Origin: Streptomyces tsukubensis
Lineage (GTDB): Bacteria > Actinomycetota > Actinomycetes > Streptomycetales > Streptomycetaceae
NCBI RefSeq assembly: GCF_009296025.1
Contig: NZ_CP045178.1
Span: 2,108,001-2,172,000 of the forward strand
Direction: 5' to 3'
DNA length: 64,000 nt
Each line of letters begins with the position of its first letter. The stretch's first letter is position 1. Shown one piece after another: positions 52,486 through 61,349 of the stretch. The position numbers and the translations under genes are program-made. Below the pieces are notes generated by a model that was given only the letters and a program-made list of their open reading frames with translations, was not told the DNA's origin and did not search any database.

Positions 52486-53307
52486 TTGCCTCGTCACCCC
52501 AGCCCCCGGCGTTATCTGATGTGTCCTCCCGAGTACTTCGACGTCGTCTACTCGATCAACCCCTGGATGGATACCGCGAAGCCGGTCGACGCCCGGCTCG
52601 CCCTGGCACAGTGGGAGGACCTGCGGGACCGCTACCGGTCCTTCGGGCACACCGTCGAGGAGCTGGAGCCGAGGCCCGGCCTGCCCGACATGGTGTTCGC
52701 CGCCAACGGGGCGACCGTCGTCGGCGGGCGGGTACTGGGTGCCAGGTTCGCCCACTCCGAACGGGGACCCGAGGCCGTGGCGCACCGGGAGTGGTTCGCG
52801 GGGCGAGGGTTCGGGGAGGTGTGCGAGCCGGTCCATCTCAACGAGGGCGAGGGCGACTTCGCCGTGACCCGGTCCTGGGTGCTGGCGGGGCGCGGCTTCC
52901 GCAGCAGTCCCCTCTCGCACGCGGAGGCGCAGGAGTTCTTCGGGCGGCCGGTGATCGGCCTCGACCTCGTCGACCCGCGCTACTACCACCTGGACACGGC
53001 GCTCGCCGTCCTGGACGACGCCGGCGACGAGATCATGTACTACCCGGAGGCGTTCTCGCCGGGGAGCAGGGCGGTACTGGCCGTACTCTTCCCCGACGCG
53101 CTGCTCGCCCAGGACGCGGACGCGGCGGCGCTGGGTCTCAACGCCGTCTCCGACGGGCTGCGTGTGCTGCTCCCGCAGGCGGCCGTAGGGCTCTTCGAAC
53201 CACTGCGGGAGCGTGGCTACGAACCGGTCGGCGTCGACCTGAGCGAACTCCTCAAGGGCGGCGGCAGCGTGAAGTGCTGCACGCAGGAGCTGCGGGAGCG
53301 GTCATGA
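52486..53307 (+). CDS. ddaH: dimethylarginine dimethylaminohydrolase
   Basis: 273 residues, the size of bacterial DDAH. The catalytic Cys lies in SVKCCTQEL near the end and the His in YYHLDTALAVL; DMVFAANGAT is the substrate-binding region. It hydrolyses methylarginine to citrulline. The start is TTG 52486: AGGAG ends 6 nt before it and the sequence RRYLMCPPEYFDVVYSINPWM starts at once. An upstream ATG (52423) has no support. The neighbouring TetR is a likely regulator. Confidence 0.9.
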   Translation: MPRHPSPRRYLMCPPEYFDVVYSINPWMDTAKPVDARLALAQWEDLRDRYRSFGHTVEELEPRPGLPDMVFAANGATVVGGRVLGARFAHSERGPEAVAHREWFAGRGFGEVCEPVHLNEGEGDFAVTRSWVLAGRGFRSSPLSHAEAQEFFGRPVIGLDLVDPRYYHLDTALAVLDDAGDEIMYYPEAFSPGSRAVLAVLFPDALLAQDADAAALGLNAVSDGLRVLLPQAAVGLFEPLRERGYEPVGVDLSELLKGGGSVKCCTQELRERS

Positions 53308-53334
53308 CGGGCTGAGTCGCCGAGGGGCGCCGCG

Positions 53335-54345
53335 TCACTCCGTGTCGGGCTCAGGAGGCCACCGCTCGCCCCAGTCGGCGTCGCGGGCCGCGCGGTACAG
53401 CGGCCCGTGCCGCTTGGTGACCGTCTCGCGGGTCAGTGTCCTGTCGGGGCCGCACAGGTCGAGCAGGACCTGGCCCTTGCGGATCTGCGGCTTGCGGATG
53501 ACGCGGGAGGGCGCTCTCGTGGGCGGGAACCGGGTCGCGGCGACGTAGCTGAACTTCTCGTCCTCGTACGCGAGGGAGCCTCCCTTGACCTGGCGGTGCA
53601 GGGACGAGCGGCTGACCCTGGCCGAGAAGTGGCACCAGTCGTCGCCCGGTTCGATGGGGCAGGCCTCGTCGTGCGGGCAGGGCGCGGCGACATGGAAGCC
53701 GTCGGAGAGGAGTCTGTCGCGAGCCGCGATGATCCTCGCGTAACCGGCGGGGGTGCCGGGTTCGATGACCACGACCGCCTCGGCGGCGCGCGCCGCCGCG
53801 TCCACGACGGCCGTACGGTCCCGCTCGGTCAGTTCGCCGAGGACGTAGGAGACCGTGACGAGGTCGGTCTTCGGCAGGGTCAGCTCCGCGCCGATACGGG
53901 AGCGCAGCCATTCCGTACCGCGCAGGGCGGGGGCCCGCGCGGTGGCGGCGAGTTCACGGCCGAGGGCCAACGCGGGCTCCGCCCAGTCGAGGACGGTCAC
54001 GAGGCGTTCGCCCTCCCAGGTCGCGCAGGCGGCCCAGACCGCCGCGCCCGTGCCGCCGCCGATGTCGGCGTGGCCGGAGGGGGTCCAGTCGGGGGCCGCG
54101 CCCGCCAGGGCGGCGAGGGCCGCGCGGACCGCCTCGAAGGTCGCGGGCATCCGGTACGCGGCGTAGGCGGCGGCGTCGGAACGGTCGCGGAGCACGGGGG
54201 CGTCGGTCGGGGTGCGCCCCCGGTAGTTGGCGATCAGCCGCTCGACGGCCTGCGCCGCCTGTCTGGGCGGCAGGTCTTCGAGCAGCCCCGCGAGGCCCGC
54301 CCGGAGGGCCTCTGCGGTGGAAACGGGGGTAAGGGGGGCGTTCAC
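53335..54345 (-). CDS. Rsm22-family ribosomal small-subunit methyltransferase-like protein
   Basis: 336 residues. An N-terminal helical part, a SAM-binding segment (ADIGGGTGAAVWAACATWE), and a C-terminal domain containing a cysteine set CPHDEACPI...DWCHFS followed, after ~80 residues, by DLCGPDRTL. The set resembles the Fe-S motif of Rsm22/METTL17. It may help assemble the small ribosomal subunit. ATG 54345 is preceded by a weak Shine-Dalgarno. It is followed by a 26-bp repeat region. Confidence 0.88.
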   Translation of the reverse strand: MNAPLTPVSTAEALRAGLAGLLEDLPPRQAAQAVERLIANYRGRTPTDAPVLRDRSDAAAYAAYRMPATFEAVRAALAALAGAAPDWTPSGHADIGGGTGAAVWAACATWEGERLVTVLDWAEPALALGRELAATARAPALRGTEWLRSRIGAELTLPKTDLVTVSYVLGELTERDRTAVVDAAARAAEAVVVIEPGTPAGYARIIAARDRLLSDGFHVAAPCPHDEACPIEPGDDWCHFSARVSRSSLHRQVKGGSLAYEDEKFSYVAATRFPPTRAPSRVIRKPQIRKGQVLLDLCGPDRTLTRETVTKRHGPLYRAARDADWGERWPPEPDTE

Positions 54346-54412
54346 CCCGGAATTCTAGGCGGTGTCCTCGGGCTCCCCGGCCGCAGCGGCGTCGTCGGCG
54401 TCCCGGCCGCTG

Positions 54413-54568
54413 CCGTGTCGTCCATGCCCCGGCCACCGCCGTGTCGTCGGCGTCCCCGCCACCGCCGTGTCGTCCATGCCCCGGCCACCGCCGTGTCGTC
54501 GGCGTCCCCGCCACCGCCGTGTCGTCCATGCCCCGGCCACCGCCGTGTCGTCGGCGTCCCGGCCGCCT
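54413..54568 (+). repeat. 26-bp array with alternating units
   Basis: Units of 26 bp alternate A-B-A-B-A (CCGTGTCGTCCATG... and CCGTGTCGTCGGCG...), at 54413, 54439, 54465, 54491 and 54517, then a degenerate unit. Thus a 52-bp higher-order repeat. It is intergenic, with no gene. Confidence 0.85.
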
Positions 54569-54627
54569 CGGTGTCGCCGGTGCCCCCGGCCGCCTCGGCG
54601 CCCTCGCGCCTCCTGCCGCCGCCCGGC

Positions 54628-54688
54628 GGATCAGCGTTCGCCGCCCCGTGGATCAGCGTTCGCCGCCGCCCGGCGGATCAGCGTTCGC
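54628..54688 (-). repeat. 14-bp tail copies after the serine hydrolase gene
   Basis: GGATCAGCGTTCGC occurs at 54628, 54650 and 54675, identical each time. The 54675 copy contains the hydrolase stop codon (TCA at 54678-54680); the other two follow it at 25- and 22-bp intervals, so later stops are out of frame. Confidence 0.85.
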
Positions 54689-55802
54689 GTACCGCGCGCT
54701 TGAGGCGGGTGGCGAGGGCGGCGCGCGGGGCGCTGTCCGGGGGCCTCCTGCGGGGGTGCACGGTGTTGGCGAGGAGTACGAGGAAGGTGTCGCTGTCGCG
54801 GTCGAGCACCAGGGAAGTGCCGGTGAACCCGGTGTGCCCGGCCGCGGCGGGGCCCGCCAGCTCCCCCATGAACCAGGGGCGGTCGACGGCGAAGCCGAGC
54901 CCGAGGCCGAGCATCAGCTCCACGTGGTCGGCGCCGAGGACCCTGGCCGGGCCGTACGAGCCGCCGCCCAGCAGCATCCGGCAGAAGACGGCCAGGTCAC
55001 GGGCGGTGGAGAAGAGCCCCGCGTGGCCCGCGACACCGCCGAGCGCGTAGGCGTTCTCGTCGTGCGTCACGCCCCGCAGCATGCCCCGGTCGAGCTTGGC
55101 CCAGGGCCTGCGCTGGTCCTCGGTGGCCGCGGCGGTGGGCCGGGGGCCGAAGCCGGTCGCTGTCATGCCGAGGGGGCGGGTGATGCCCTCATGGATGATG
55201 TGGTCGAGGCGGCGCCGGGTGACCCGTTCGAGGACATGCTGGAGCAGCAGCATGTTGAGGTCCGAGTAGCGGTACTCGCCGCCGGGCTCGTGGACGGGCT
55301 CCTCGGTGCGCAGCGCCGCCAGACGGCCCGCGGGGCCCGGAAGGTCGTAGAGCGGGAGTTCGGGGCGCAGCCCCGTGGTGTGGGTGAGGAGCTGGCGCAC
55401 GGTCAGGCCGTACGCGTCGGCCGCCGTGAAGTCGGGGAGGAAGGCGGCCACCCTGGCGTCGATCCCCAGGGTGCCGCGTTCCAACTGCTGCACGGCGGCG
55501 AAGGAGGTGAAGAGCTTGGTCAGCGAGGCCAGGTCGAAGGGGGTGTCCGTGGTCGCCGCGACCCGTTCGCCGGGGGGCAGTTCGACGCCGGTGTCGGTGA
55601 CCTCGTCGTAGGCCCGGTAGCGGACAGCCCAGCCCGCGGCCTCCTCCACGGCGATGACGGGGCCCCGCCCCGCGACGACGACGGCTCCGGCGCACCAGGG
55701 CCGCTGGCCCGTGGTGAGCGCGCGGAACTCCGCGGTGAGCGCGCGCAGCTCCCGCGGGTCGAGTCCCGCCCGCTCCGGTGTGTCGCGGCGCAGGCGTGCC
55801 AC
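54678..55802 (-). CDS. beta-lactamase-fold serine hydrolase/esterase
   Basis: 374 residues. The SxxK motif is SLTK near residue 95 (nucleophile Ser), the YxN-type motif is YSDLN near residue 180, and HTGFTG replaces the KTG box. The family includes carboxylesterases and penicillin-binding-protein-like hydrolases; the substrate is unknown. It starts with GTG at 55802, only 2 nt after the MFS stop, so it is in an operon with the pump. Its final codons are copied in the downstream repeat. Confidence 0.88.
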   Translation of the reverse strand: MARLRRDTPERAGLDPRELRALTAEFRALTTGQRPWCAGAVVVAGRGPVIAVEEAAGWAVRYRAYDEVTDTGVELPPGERVAATTDTPFDLASLTKLFTSFAAVQQLERGTLGIDARVAAFLPDFTAADAYGLTVRQLLTHTTGLRPELPLYDLPGPAGRLAALRTEEPVHEPGGEYRYSDLNMLLLQHVLERVTRRRLDHIIHEGITRPLGMTATGFGPRPTAAATEDQRRPWAKLDRGMLRGVTHDENAYALGGVAGHAGLFSTARDLAVFCRMLLGGGSYGPARVLGADHVELMLGLGLGFAVDRPWFMGELAGPAAAGHTGFTGTSLVLDRDSDTFLVLLANTVHPRRRPPDSAPRAALATRLKRAVRER

Positions 55803-55804
55803 GC

Positions 55805-57250
55805 TCAGCTGTCGGCCCTCATCTCCGCACTCTCCCTCATGTCCGCGCTCTCCCCCGTCTGTGTACTCTCCCTCGTCTCCTGGCGCTCCGCCGCCCGAGC
55901 CGGGTTACGCGGCTCCGCCGCCGGGGTGGGGCCGGTCGCGGCGGCGGTGAAGCTCGCCCCCGCGGACCCGTGCTGCCAGGGGCGGCACAGTCCGAGGAAG
56001 CAGCCGGCCGCGATGAGCACACTGATGAGCTGCACCACGGCCATGGGGACCGCGGTGCGCTCCCCCGCGATGCCGACGAGCGGTGAGGCGATGGCGCCGA
56101 TCAGGAACGACGAGGTGCCGATCAGCGCGGAGGCGGAGCCGGCCGCGTGCGAGGCGCGCGTCAGCGCGAGGGTGTTGGCGTTGGGCATCACGAGGCTCAT
56201 GGCGGACATCAGCACGAAGAGGCCGACGGCGATCGGCACCAGGCCGACGTGACCGAAGACACCGGTCGCCATCAGCAGCAGGGCCACGGCGGCGACGGTG
56301 ATGACGGCGAGCCCCGTGCCGAGCGCCTTGTCGAGGGAGACCCTGCCGACGAGGACCCTGCCGTTGATCTGGCCGACGATGATCAGTCCGATGGAGTTGA
56401 CGCCGAAGAGCAGGCTGAAGGTCTGCGGGGAGGCGCCGTAGATCTCCTGGATCACGAACGGTGAGGCGCTGATGTAGGCGAAGAGCGCGGCGAAGGTGAA
56501 TCCGCCCACGAGGGTGTAACCGGCGAAGGCCCGGTCGGCGAGGAGGCCGCGCATGGTGCGCAGCGCTTCCGCCGTGCCGCCGCTGTGCCGCTTCTCGGGG
56601 GCCAGGGTCTCCGGCAGTTTCCAGCGGACGACGAGGGTGAGCAGGATCCCCACGACGGTGAGGACGACGAAGATGCCCCGCCAGTCGGTGAAGCGCAGCA
56701 CCTGCCCGCCGATGAGGGGCGCGACGATCGGGGCGACACCGGAGATCAGCATCAGCGTGGAGAAGAAACGGGCCATCTCCATGCCGTCGTACAGGTCACG
56801 GACGATGGCCCGCGCGATCACGATGCCGGCGGCTCCCGCGAGCCCCTGGAGCAGTCTGAAGCCGACGAGGAGTTCCACGCCGGGCGCGAGGGCGCAGATG
56901 GCGGTGGCGACGATGTAGATCACCAGGCCCGTCAGGAGCGGCCTGCGCCGTCCCCACCTGTCACTCATCGGCCCGACGACGAGCTGGCCGAGCGCCATGC
57001 CCATGAGGCAGGCGGTGAGCGTCAACTGCGCGGTGGCCGCCGAGGTGTGCAGCGCGTCCGTGACCTTCGGCAGCGCCGGAAGGTACATGTCCATCGACAG
57101 GGGTGGTACGGCGGTGAGCCCGCCGAGGACGAGGGTGACGAGCAGGCCGGTGCGGCGGCGGGCGGCGAGCGCCGCCGTCTCCCCGGCCTGACGTATCGGT
57201 CCTTCTGCTTCCGTGTACTGACTCCGCGTGCCCTGGCCGCGTTCCGGCAT
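55805..57250 (-). CDS. Bcr/CflA-family drug efflux MFS transporter
   Basis: 481 residues with twelve spans. Span 1 SMDMYLPALPKVTDALHTSAATAQLTLT and the loop GPMSDRWGRRRPLL are the Bcr/CflA signature. The C-terminal tail is long and repetitive (ESADMR ESAEMR ADS), which the transport core does not need. It probably exports a drug; the co-transcribed serine hydrolase suggests a modify-and-export module, but this is inference. GGGAGAGG precedes ATG 57250. TAGATA on the minus strand is a possible -10. Confidence 0.9.
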   Translation of the reverse strand: MPERGQGTRSQYTEAEGPIRQAGETAALAARRRTGLLVTLVLGGLTAVPPLSMDMYLPALPKVTDALHTSAATAQLTLTACLMGMALGQLVVGPMSDRWGRRRPLLTGLVIYIVATAICALAPGVELLVGFRLLQGLAGAAGIVIARAIVRDLYDGMEMARFFSTLMLISGVAPIVAPLIGGQVLRFTDWRGIFVVLTVVGILLTLVVRWKLPETLAPEKRHSGGTAEALRTMRGLLADRAFAGYTLVGGFTFAALFAYISASPFVIQEIYGASPQTFSLLFGVNSIGLIIVGQINGRVLVGRVSLDKALGTGLAVITVAAVALLLMATGVFGHVGLVPIAVGLFVLMSAMSLVMPNANTLALTRASHAAGSASALIGTSSFLIGAIASPLVGIAGERTAVPMAVVQLISVLIAAGCFLGLCRPWQHGSAGASFTAAATGPTPAAEPRNPARAAERQETRESTQTGESADMRESAEMRADS

Positions 57251-57407
57251 TTCGCCTCTCCCGTTGGTTGAATCCGTTATCTATGCTCTCAGCTCGGCCG
57301 CGATGGTCGAGACCTTTCCATGGGCTGAGACGCGTGGGCCGGGACACGTTTCCCGTGGGGCGCCCCGCCGCACGTTCTCGCCCGCGACGAGAGTGGTGAC
57401 TTGAGCG

Positions 57408-58397
57408 ATGGTGCAGCGCGTGCGCTGGGGTGTGCTGGCTACCGGCGGGATCGCCGCGTCCTTCACGAATGATCTGCTGCGGATGCCCGACGCGGAGGTG
57501 GTGGCGGTCGGTTCGCGCTCCGAGGCGTCCGCCAAGGCGTTCGCCGGCCGCTTCGAAATACCCAGGGCGTACGGGTCGTGGGCGGAGCTGGCCGGGGACG
57601 AGGAGGTCGACGTCGTCTATGTGGCGACCCCGCACTCGGCGCACAGGGAGGCGGCGGGTCTGTGTCTTGAGGCGGGCCGCGCGGTCCTCTGCGAGAAGGC
57701 GTTCACCCTCAACTCCCGCGAGGCCGTGGAGTTGGTGACGCTCGCCCGTGAGCGGGGCCGTTTCCTCATGGAGGCCATGTGGACGTACTGCAATCCGCTG
57801 ATCAGGCGTCTCGTGGAGCTGGTGCGGGACGGCGTGATCGGTGAAGTGCGCAGCGTCGAGGCGGACTTCGGGCTGGGCGGCGATTTCCCTCCCACCCACA
57901 GGCTGCTCGATCCCGCGCAGGGCGGTGGCGCCCTCCTCGACCTGGGGGTCTATCCCGTGTCGTTCGCGCACCTCCTGCTCGGTGAGCCCTCCGGTGTCCG
58001 GGCGAGCGCGCGACTGTCGGAGAGGGGTGTCGATCTCCAGACGGGTCTGCTGCTCTCGTGGGACGACGGCGCCCACGCGCTGCTGCACTGCGGGGTGACG
58101 GGGGTGAGCAGGAACGCGGCGACCGTGGTCGGCTCCCTGGGGAGGATCGAGATCGCGGGCGAGTTCCACGATCCGGCCTCCTTCGTACTGCACCGGGCGG
58201 GCGCCGAGCCCACGGAGTTCCTGGCGGCGGACGAAGGAGGCGGTACGGGTTACCAGCCGGAGGCGGCCGAGGTGATGCGGGCGCTGCGGGCGGGCGAGCA
58301 GGAGTCGCCCTTGGTGCCGCTGGAGGGAACCCTGGCCGTGATGCGGACGCTGGACGCGGTGCGGGAGCTGACGGGGGTGCGTTATCCCGGAGAGTGA
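57408..58397 (+). CDS. Gfo/Idh/MocA-family oxidoreductase
   Basis: 329 residues. The N-terminal dinucleotide-binding domain begins [21 protein letters not shown] and continues with [33 protein letters not shown], where the Glu-Lys pair is the usual catalytic EKA/P motif. The C-terminal alpha/beta domain binds the sugar or polyol substrate. Substrate unknown. ATG 57408. It is divergent from the MFS pump and convergent with the PhoD-like gene, with a hairpin between. Confidence 0.9.
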   Translation: MVQRVRWGVLATGGIAASFTNDLLRMPDAEVVAVGSRSEASAKAFAGRFEIPRAYGSWAELAGDEEVDVVYVATPHSAHREAAGLCLEAGRAVLCEKAFTLNSREAVELVTLARERGRFLMEAMWTYCNPLIRRLVELVRDGVIGEVRSVEADFGLGGDFPPTHRLLDPAQGGGALLDLGVYPVSFAHLLLGEPSGVRASARLSERGVDLQTGLLLSWDDGAHALLHCGVTGVSRNAATVVGSLGRIEIAGEFHDPASFVLHRAGAEPTEFLAADEGGGTGYQPEAAEVMRALRAGEQESPLVPLEGTLAVMRTLDAVRELTGVRYPGE

Positions 58398-58455
58398 GCG
58401 GGCGGTGCGGGGCCTGCGGGGTCGGCGTCGCGGGGGCTGACGGGCACCAGTACGG

Positions 58456-58491
58456 CGGGCACCGGACCGCCCCCGGCCGGCCCGGTGCCCG
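58456..58491. terminator. hairpin between convergent genes
   Basis: CGGGCACCGG (58456-58465) pairs with CCGGTGCCCG (58482-58491) around a 16-nt loop. It lies between Gfo/Idh (end 58397) and the PhoD-like gene (end 58514). Confidence 0.55.
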
Positions 58492-58513
58492 TCGGCCTCC
58501 CCCGCCGCGTGGG

Positions 58514-60157
58514 TCACACCGGCTTGAGCCCGGGTGCTCCCGCCCGGGTCACGAAGGACCCCGCCGTGGTCAGGGGCGCGCCGGGGGTGGTGACCGCCGA
58601 TACGGTCCTGAAGTCGGCGCGGGCCTCCTCGCGGCCGAGGGTGACCGCCACGTAACCGCGCCTGCCGTTGTAGAACTTGAGGTGCGGGTTGGCGGCCATG
58701 TAGGTGCCCCAGTTGGCCGGCTTGTCCGCGCCGTCCTTGCCGCTGGTGACGGAGCTGGTGACGATCTCGGTGCCGAGCGTCGCGGAGTCCGGGTCAGCGA
58801 AGTCCTTCTTGATGTCGAAGCCGTAGTGCACGTGGACGTCGCCGGTGAGCACCAGCAGGTTGTCGGCGCCCGCCGCCTGCCAGCCGTCGAGGACGCGCCG
58901 CCTGGACGCCGGGTAGCCGTCCCAGGAGTCCATGGACAGCTTGAAGTCGGCGGTGGGGCGGTCCTTGCGCTGGGCGAAGGTGACCTGCTGCGGCAGGACG
59001 TTCCAGGTGGCCTTCGAGGAGCGCCAGCCGTCGATGAGCCAGCGTTCCTGGGTGGCGCCGGTCAGTGTGCGTGCGGGGTCCTCGGAGTCGGGGCCCGGGG
59101 TCTGCCAGCCGTCGCCGTACGCCTGGTCGGAGCGGTACTGGCGGGTGTCGAGGATGTCGAACTGGGCGAGCCTGCCGTACTGGAGGCGCCGGTAGAGCCG
59201 CATGTCGGACCCGGTGGGCCGCTGCGGGGCGCGCAGCGGCTGGTTCTCCCAGTACGCGCGGTACGCGGAGGCCCTGCGCAGCAGGAACTCGTCGGGCGGT
59301 ACGTCGTTCTCCGGGGTGTCGCCCGCGTAGTTGTTCTCGGTCTCGTGGTCGTCCCAGGTGACGACGAAGGGGTGTGCGGCGTGGGCGGCCAGCAGGTCGG
59401 GGTCGGACTTGTACAGGGCGTACCGCAGCCGGTAGTCCTCCAGGGTGACGGTCTCCCTGTTGTAGTGCGCGGGCAGTTTCCTGTCTGTGTAGGCGCGGGC
59501 CCCGCCCGTGGCCGTGACGGCGTATTCGTAGAGGTAGTCGCCGAGGTGGAGGACGACGTCGAGGTCTTCCTCGGCGAGGTGCCCGTACGCCGTGTAGTAG
59601 CCGTCGTGGTAGGCCTGGCAGGAGACGGCGGCGAGCCGCAGTTCGCTGATTCTCGCGCCGGGCGCGGGGGCGGTGCGGGTGCGGCCGACGGGGCTGGTCC
59701 ACCGGCCCGTGGTGAAGCGGTAGAAGTAGGCCCGGTCGCTGTCGAGGCCGGGTACCTCCGCGCGGGCGGTGTGGTTGAACTCGGGGTGGGCGGTGACGCT
59801 GCCGCGGCGCGCGATCCGGCTGAACCGTTCGTCGTGCGCCAGTTCCCAGCGCAGCGTCACCCGGGATCTGGGAAGTCCGCCGCCGCTCTCGTAGGGGCGC
59901 GGGGCGAGCCGGGTCCACAGCAGTACGGAGTCGGGGTGCGGGTCTCCCGAGGCGACGCCGAGCGTGAAGGGGTTCTCGGTGATCCTGGCCGGGTCAAGCT
60001 CGGCCGCGGCGGCGGCGCCCGCGGCCGGGAGGTTGGTGGCGAAGGCGAGCGCGGCGGCGGCGGCCGTTCCCGTGAGGAAGCGGCGCCTGCCCAGGCGGCG
60101 AGCGGCGGTGCGCAGTTCGTACGAGTGCCGCGACGGCGGCTGCGGTGCGAGTGTCAT
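58514..60157 (-). CDS. PhoD-type alkaline phosphatase/phosphodiesterase
   Basis: 547 residues. A Tat signal ([16 protein letters not shown]) with twin Arg leads an exported protein. Metal-site motifs [19 protein letters not shown] and [11 protein letters not shown] match PhoD. It hydrolyses phosphomono- or diesters outside the cell, probably under phosphate limitation; I could not see a clear PHO box in the 170 bp upstream. GGGGAAGG is 4 nt before ATG 60157. It is divergent from the SDR gene. Confidence 0.92.
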   Translation of the reverse strand: MTLAPQPPSRHSYELRTAARRLGRRRFLTGTAAAAALAFATNLPAAGAAAAAELDPARITENPFTLGVASGDPHPDSVLLWTRLAPRPYESGGGLPRSRVTLRWELAHDERFSRIARRGSVTAHPEFNHTARAEVPGLDSDRAYFYRFTTGRWTSPVGRTRTAPAPGARISELRLAAVSCQAYHDGYYTAYGHLAEEDLDVVLHLGDYLYEYAVTATGGARAYTDRKLPAHYNRETVTLEDYRLRYALYKSDPDLLAAHAAHPFVVTWDDHETENNYAGDTPENDVPPDEFLLRRASAYRAYWENQPLRAPQRPTGSDMRLYRRLQYGRLAQFDILDTRQYRSDQAYGDGWQTPGPDSEDPARTLTGATQERWLIDGWRSSKATWNVLPQQVTFAQRKDRPTADFKLSMDSWDGYPASRRRVLDGWQAAGADNLLVLTGDVHVHYGFDIKKDFADPDSATLGTEIVTSSVTSGKDGADKPANWGTYMAANPHLKFYNGRRGYVAVTLGREEARADFRTVSAVTTPGAPLTTAGSFVTRAGAPGLKPV

Positions 60158-60319
60158 CCGGCCTTCCCCTGTTTCCCCTGTTGTGCCTGTGCGGTGCTGT
60201 CAGGCCGCATTCGACTGGCGCGGGACGACGTGTACTTGTCAGGTACGCGGCCAGCACATGGCCGCGGGGTGATCTCTGCGTGCGACCCTCGGTCTTCCCG
60301 GCGGCGTACGCCCCTCTCG

Positions 60320-60325
60320 TACGCT
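60320..60325 (+). promoter_or_regulatory. -10 box of a probable leaderless SDR mRNA
   Basis: TACGCT ends 6 nt before ATG 60332. Confidence 0.4.
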
Positions 60326-60331
60326 GCGGAC

Positions 60332-61174
60332 ATGTCGACACAGGCGCGGGAGAACCGCGGTACGCGGGCCGGTTCGCGGACAGGGGGCGGTGAGGATGTA
60401 CGGGCCTCGGCGGGGGCGCGGGGCGAGGGCGCGCGCCGGGTGGCCGTGGTGACGGGTGCGGGTTCGGGGGTAGGCAGGGCCGTGACCCTCGAACTGCGCG
60501 ACAAGGGCTGGGCGGTGGTGCTCGCGGGGCGCGGGGCCGCCGCCCTTGAGGAGACCGCGGCGCTCACCCCCGGGGAGGTGCTGGCCGTACCGACCGACGT
60601 CACGCGCCCGGCGGAGGTGGACGCGCTGTTCGCGGCGGCCGGGGAACGCTTCGGCCGGGTCGACCTCCTCTTCAACAACGCGGGGATGTCGGGGCCCGCC
60701 GGGGTGCCGGTGGCGGAACTGGAGTACGACGACTGGCTGCGGGTCGTGAACGTCAACCTGAACGGCGCGTTCCTGTGCGCGCGGGCGGCCTTCCGGATGA
60801 TGGCGCGGCAGGAGCCGCGGGGCGGCAGGATCATCAACAACGGCTCGGTCTCCGCCCACGCCCCGCGCCCGGACTCGGCGCCGTACACCGCGACCAAACA
60901 CGCGATGACGGGGCTCACCAAGTCCCTCTCCCTGGACGGCCGTGCGCACCGGATCGCGTGCGGACAGATCGACATCGGCAACGCGGCCACGGAGATGACG
61001 CGGCGGATGCGGGACGGCATCCCCCAGGCCAACGGCGAGCTGCTGGCCGAGCCGGTGATGGACGTGGCCGACGTGGCCCGCACGGTGCGGCACATGGCCG
61101 AGCTGCCGCTGGAGGCGAATGTGCAGTTCGCGACCGTGCTGGCGACGGCGATGCCGTACATCGGGCGGGGGTGA
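60332..61174 (+). CDS. short-chain dehydrogenase/reductase
   Basis: 280 residues. The NAD(P)-binding motif is [13 protein letters not shown], then NNAG, and the catalytic Ser ([10 protein letters not shown]), Tyr and Lys (YTATKHAM). The first ~40 residues are an Arg/Gly-rich extension unrelated to the fold. Substrate unknown. TACGCT ends 6 nt before ATG 60332, so a leaderless start is likely and supports this ATG. Confidence 0.9.
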   Translation: MSTQARENRGTRAGSRTGGGEDVRASAGARGEGARRVAVVTGAGSGVGRAVTLELRDKGWAVVLAGRGAAALEETAALTPGEVLAVPTDVTRPAEVDALFAAAGERFGRVDLLFNNAGMSGPAGVPVAELEYDDWLRVVNVNLNGAFLCARAAFRMMARQEPRGGRIINNGSVSAHAPRPDSAPYTATKHAMTGLTKSLSLDGRAHRIACGQIDIGNAATEMTRRMRDGIPQANGELLAEPVMDVADVARTVRHMAELPLEANVQFATVLATAMPYIGRG

Positions 61175-61300
61175 CCCGGAGGGGGCCGATCCGGACGGCA
61201 CCGGTTCGGGCGGGTCCGAGCCGGGCGTGCGCGATAAAGATGATCACCGGAAACCTTTACAAACGGAATATGTGATATCGCGGAATGTGGCGCTGGGAAC

Positions 61301-61319
61301 GGGCTACTCTCAGTAGCCC
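61301..61319 (+). promoter_or_regulatory. perfect 8-bp hairpin before the lamin-tail gene
   Basis: GGGCTACT-CTC-AGTAGCCC (61301-61319). It lies 30 bp before the TTG start in the untranslated leader, after an A/T-richer stretch (61240-61275). It may be an RNA structure affecting translation or an upstream terminator. Confidence 0.45.
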
Positions 61320-61349
61320 TTCACCAGAACTGCACATCTGGAGCACATC

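Noticed and set aside
60158..60331. PHO box upstream of the PhoD-like gene
   Set aside because: No GTTCACC-type direct repeats are present on either strand.
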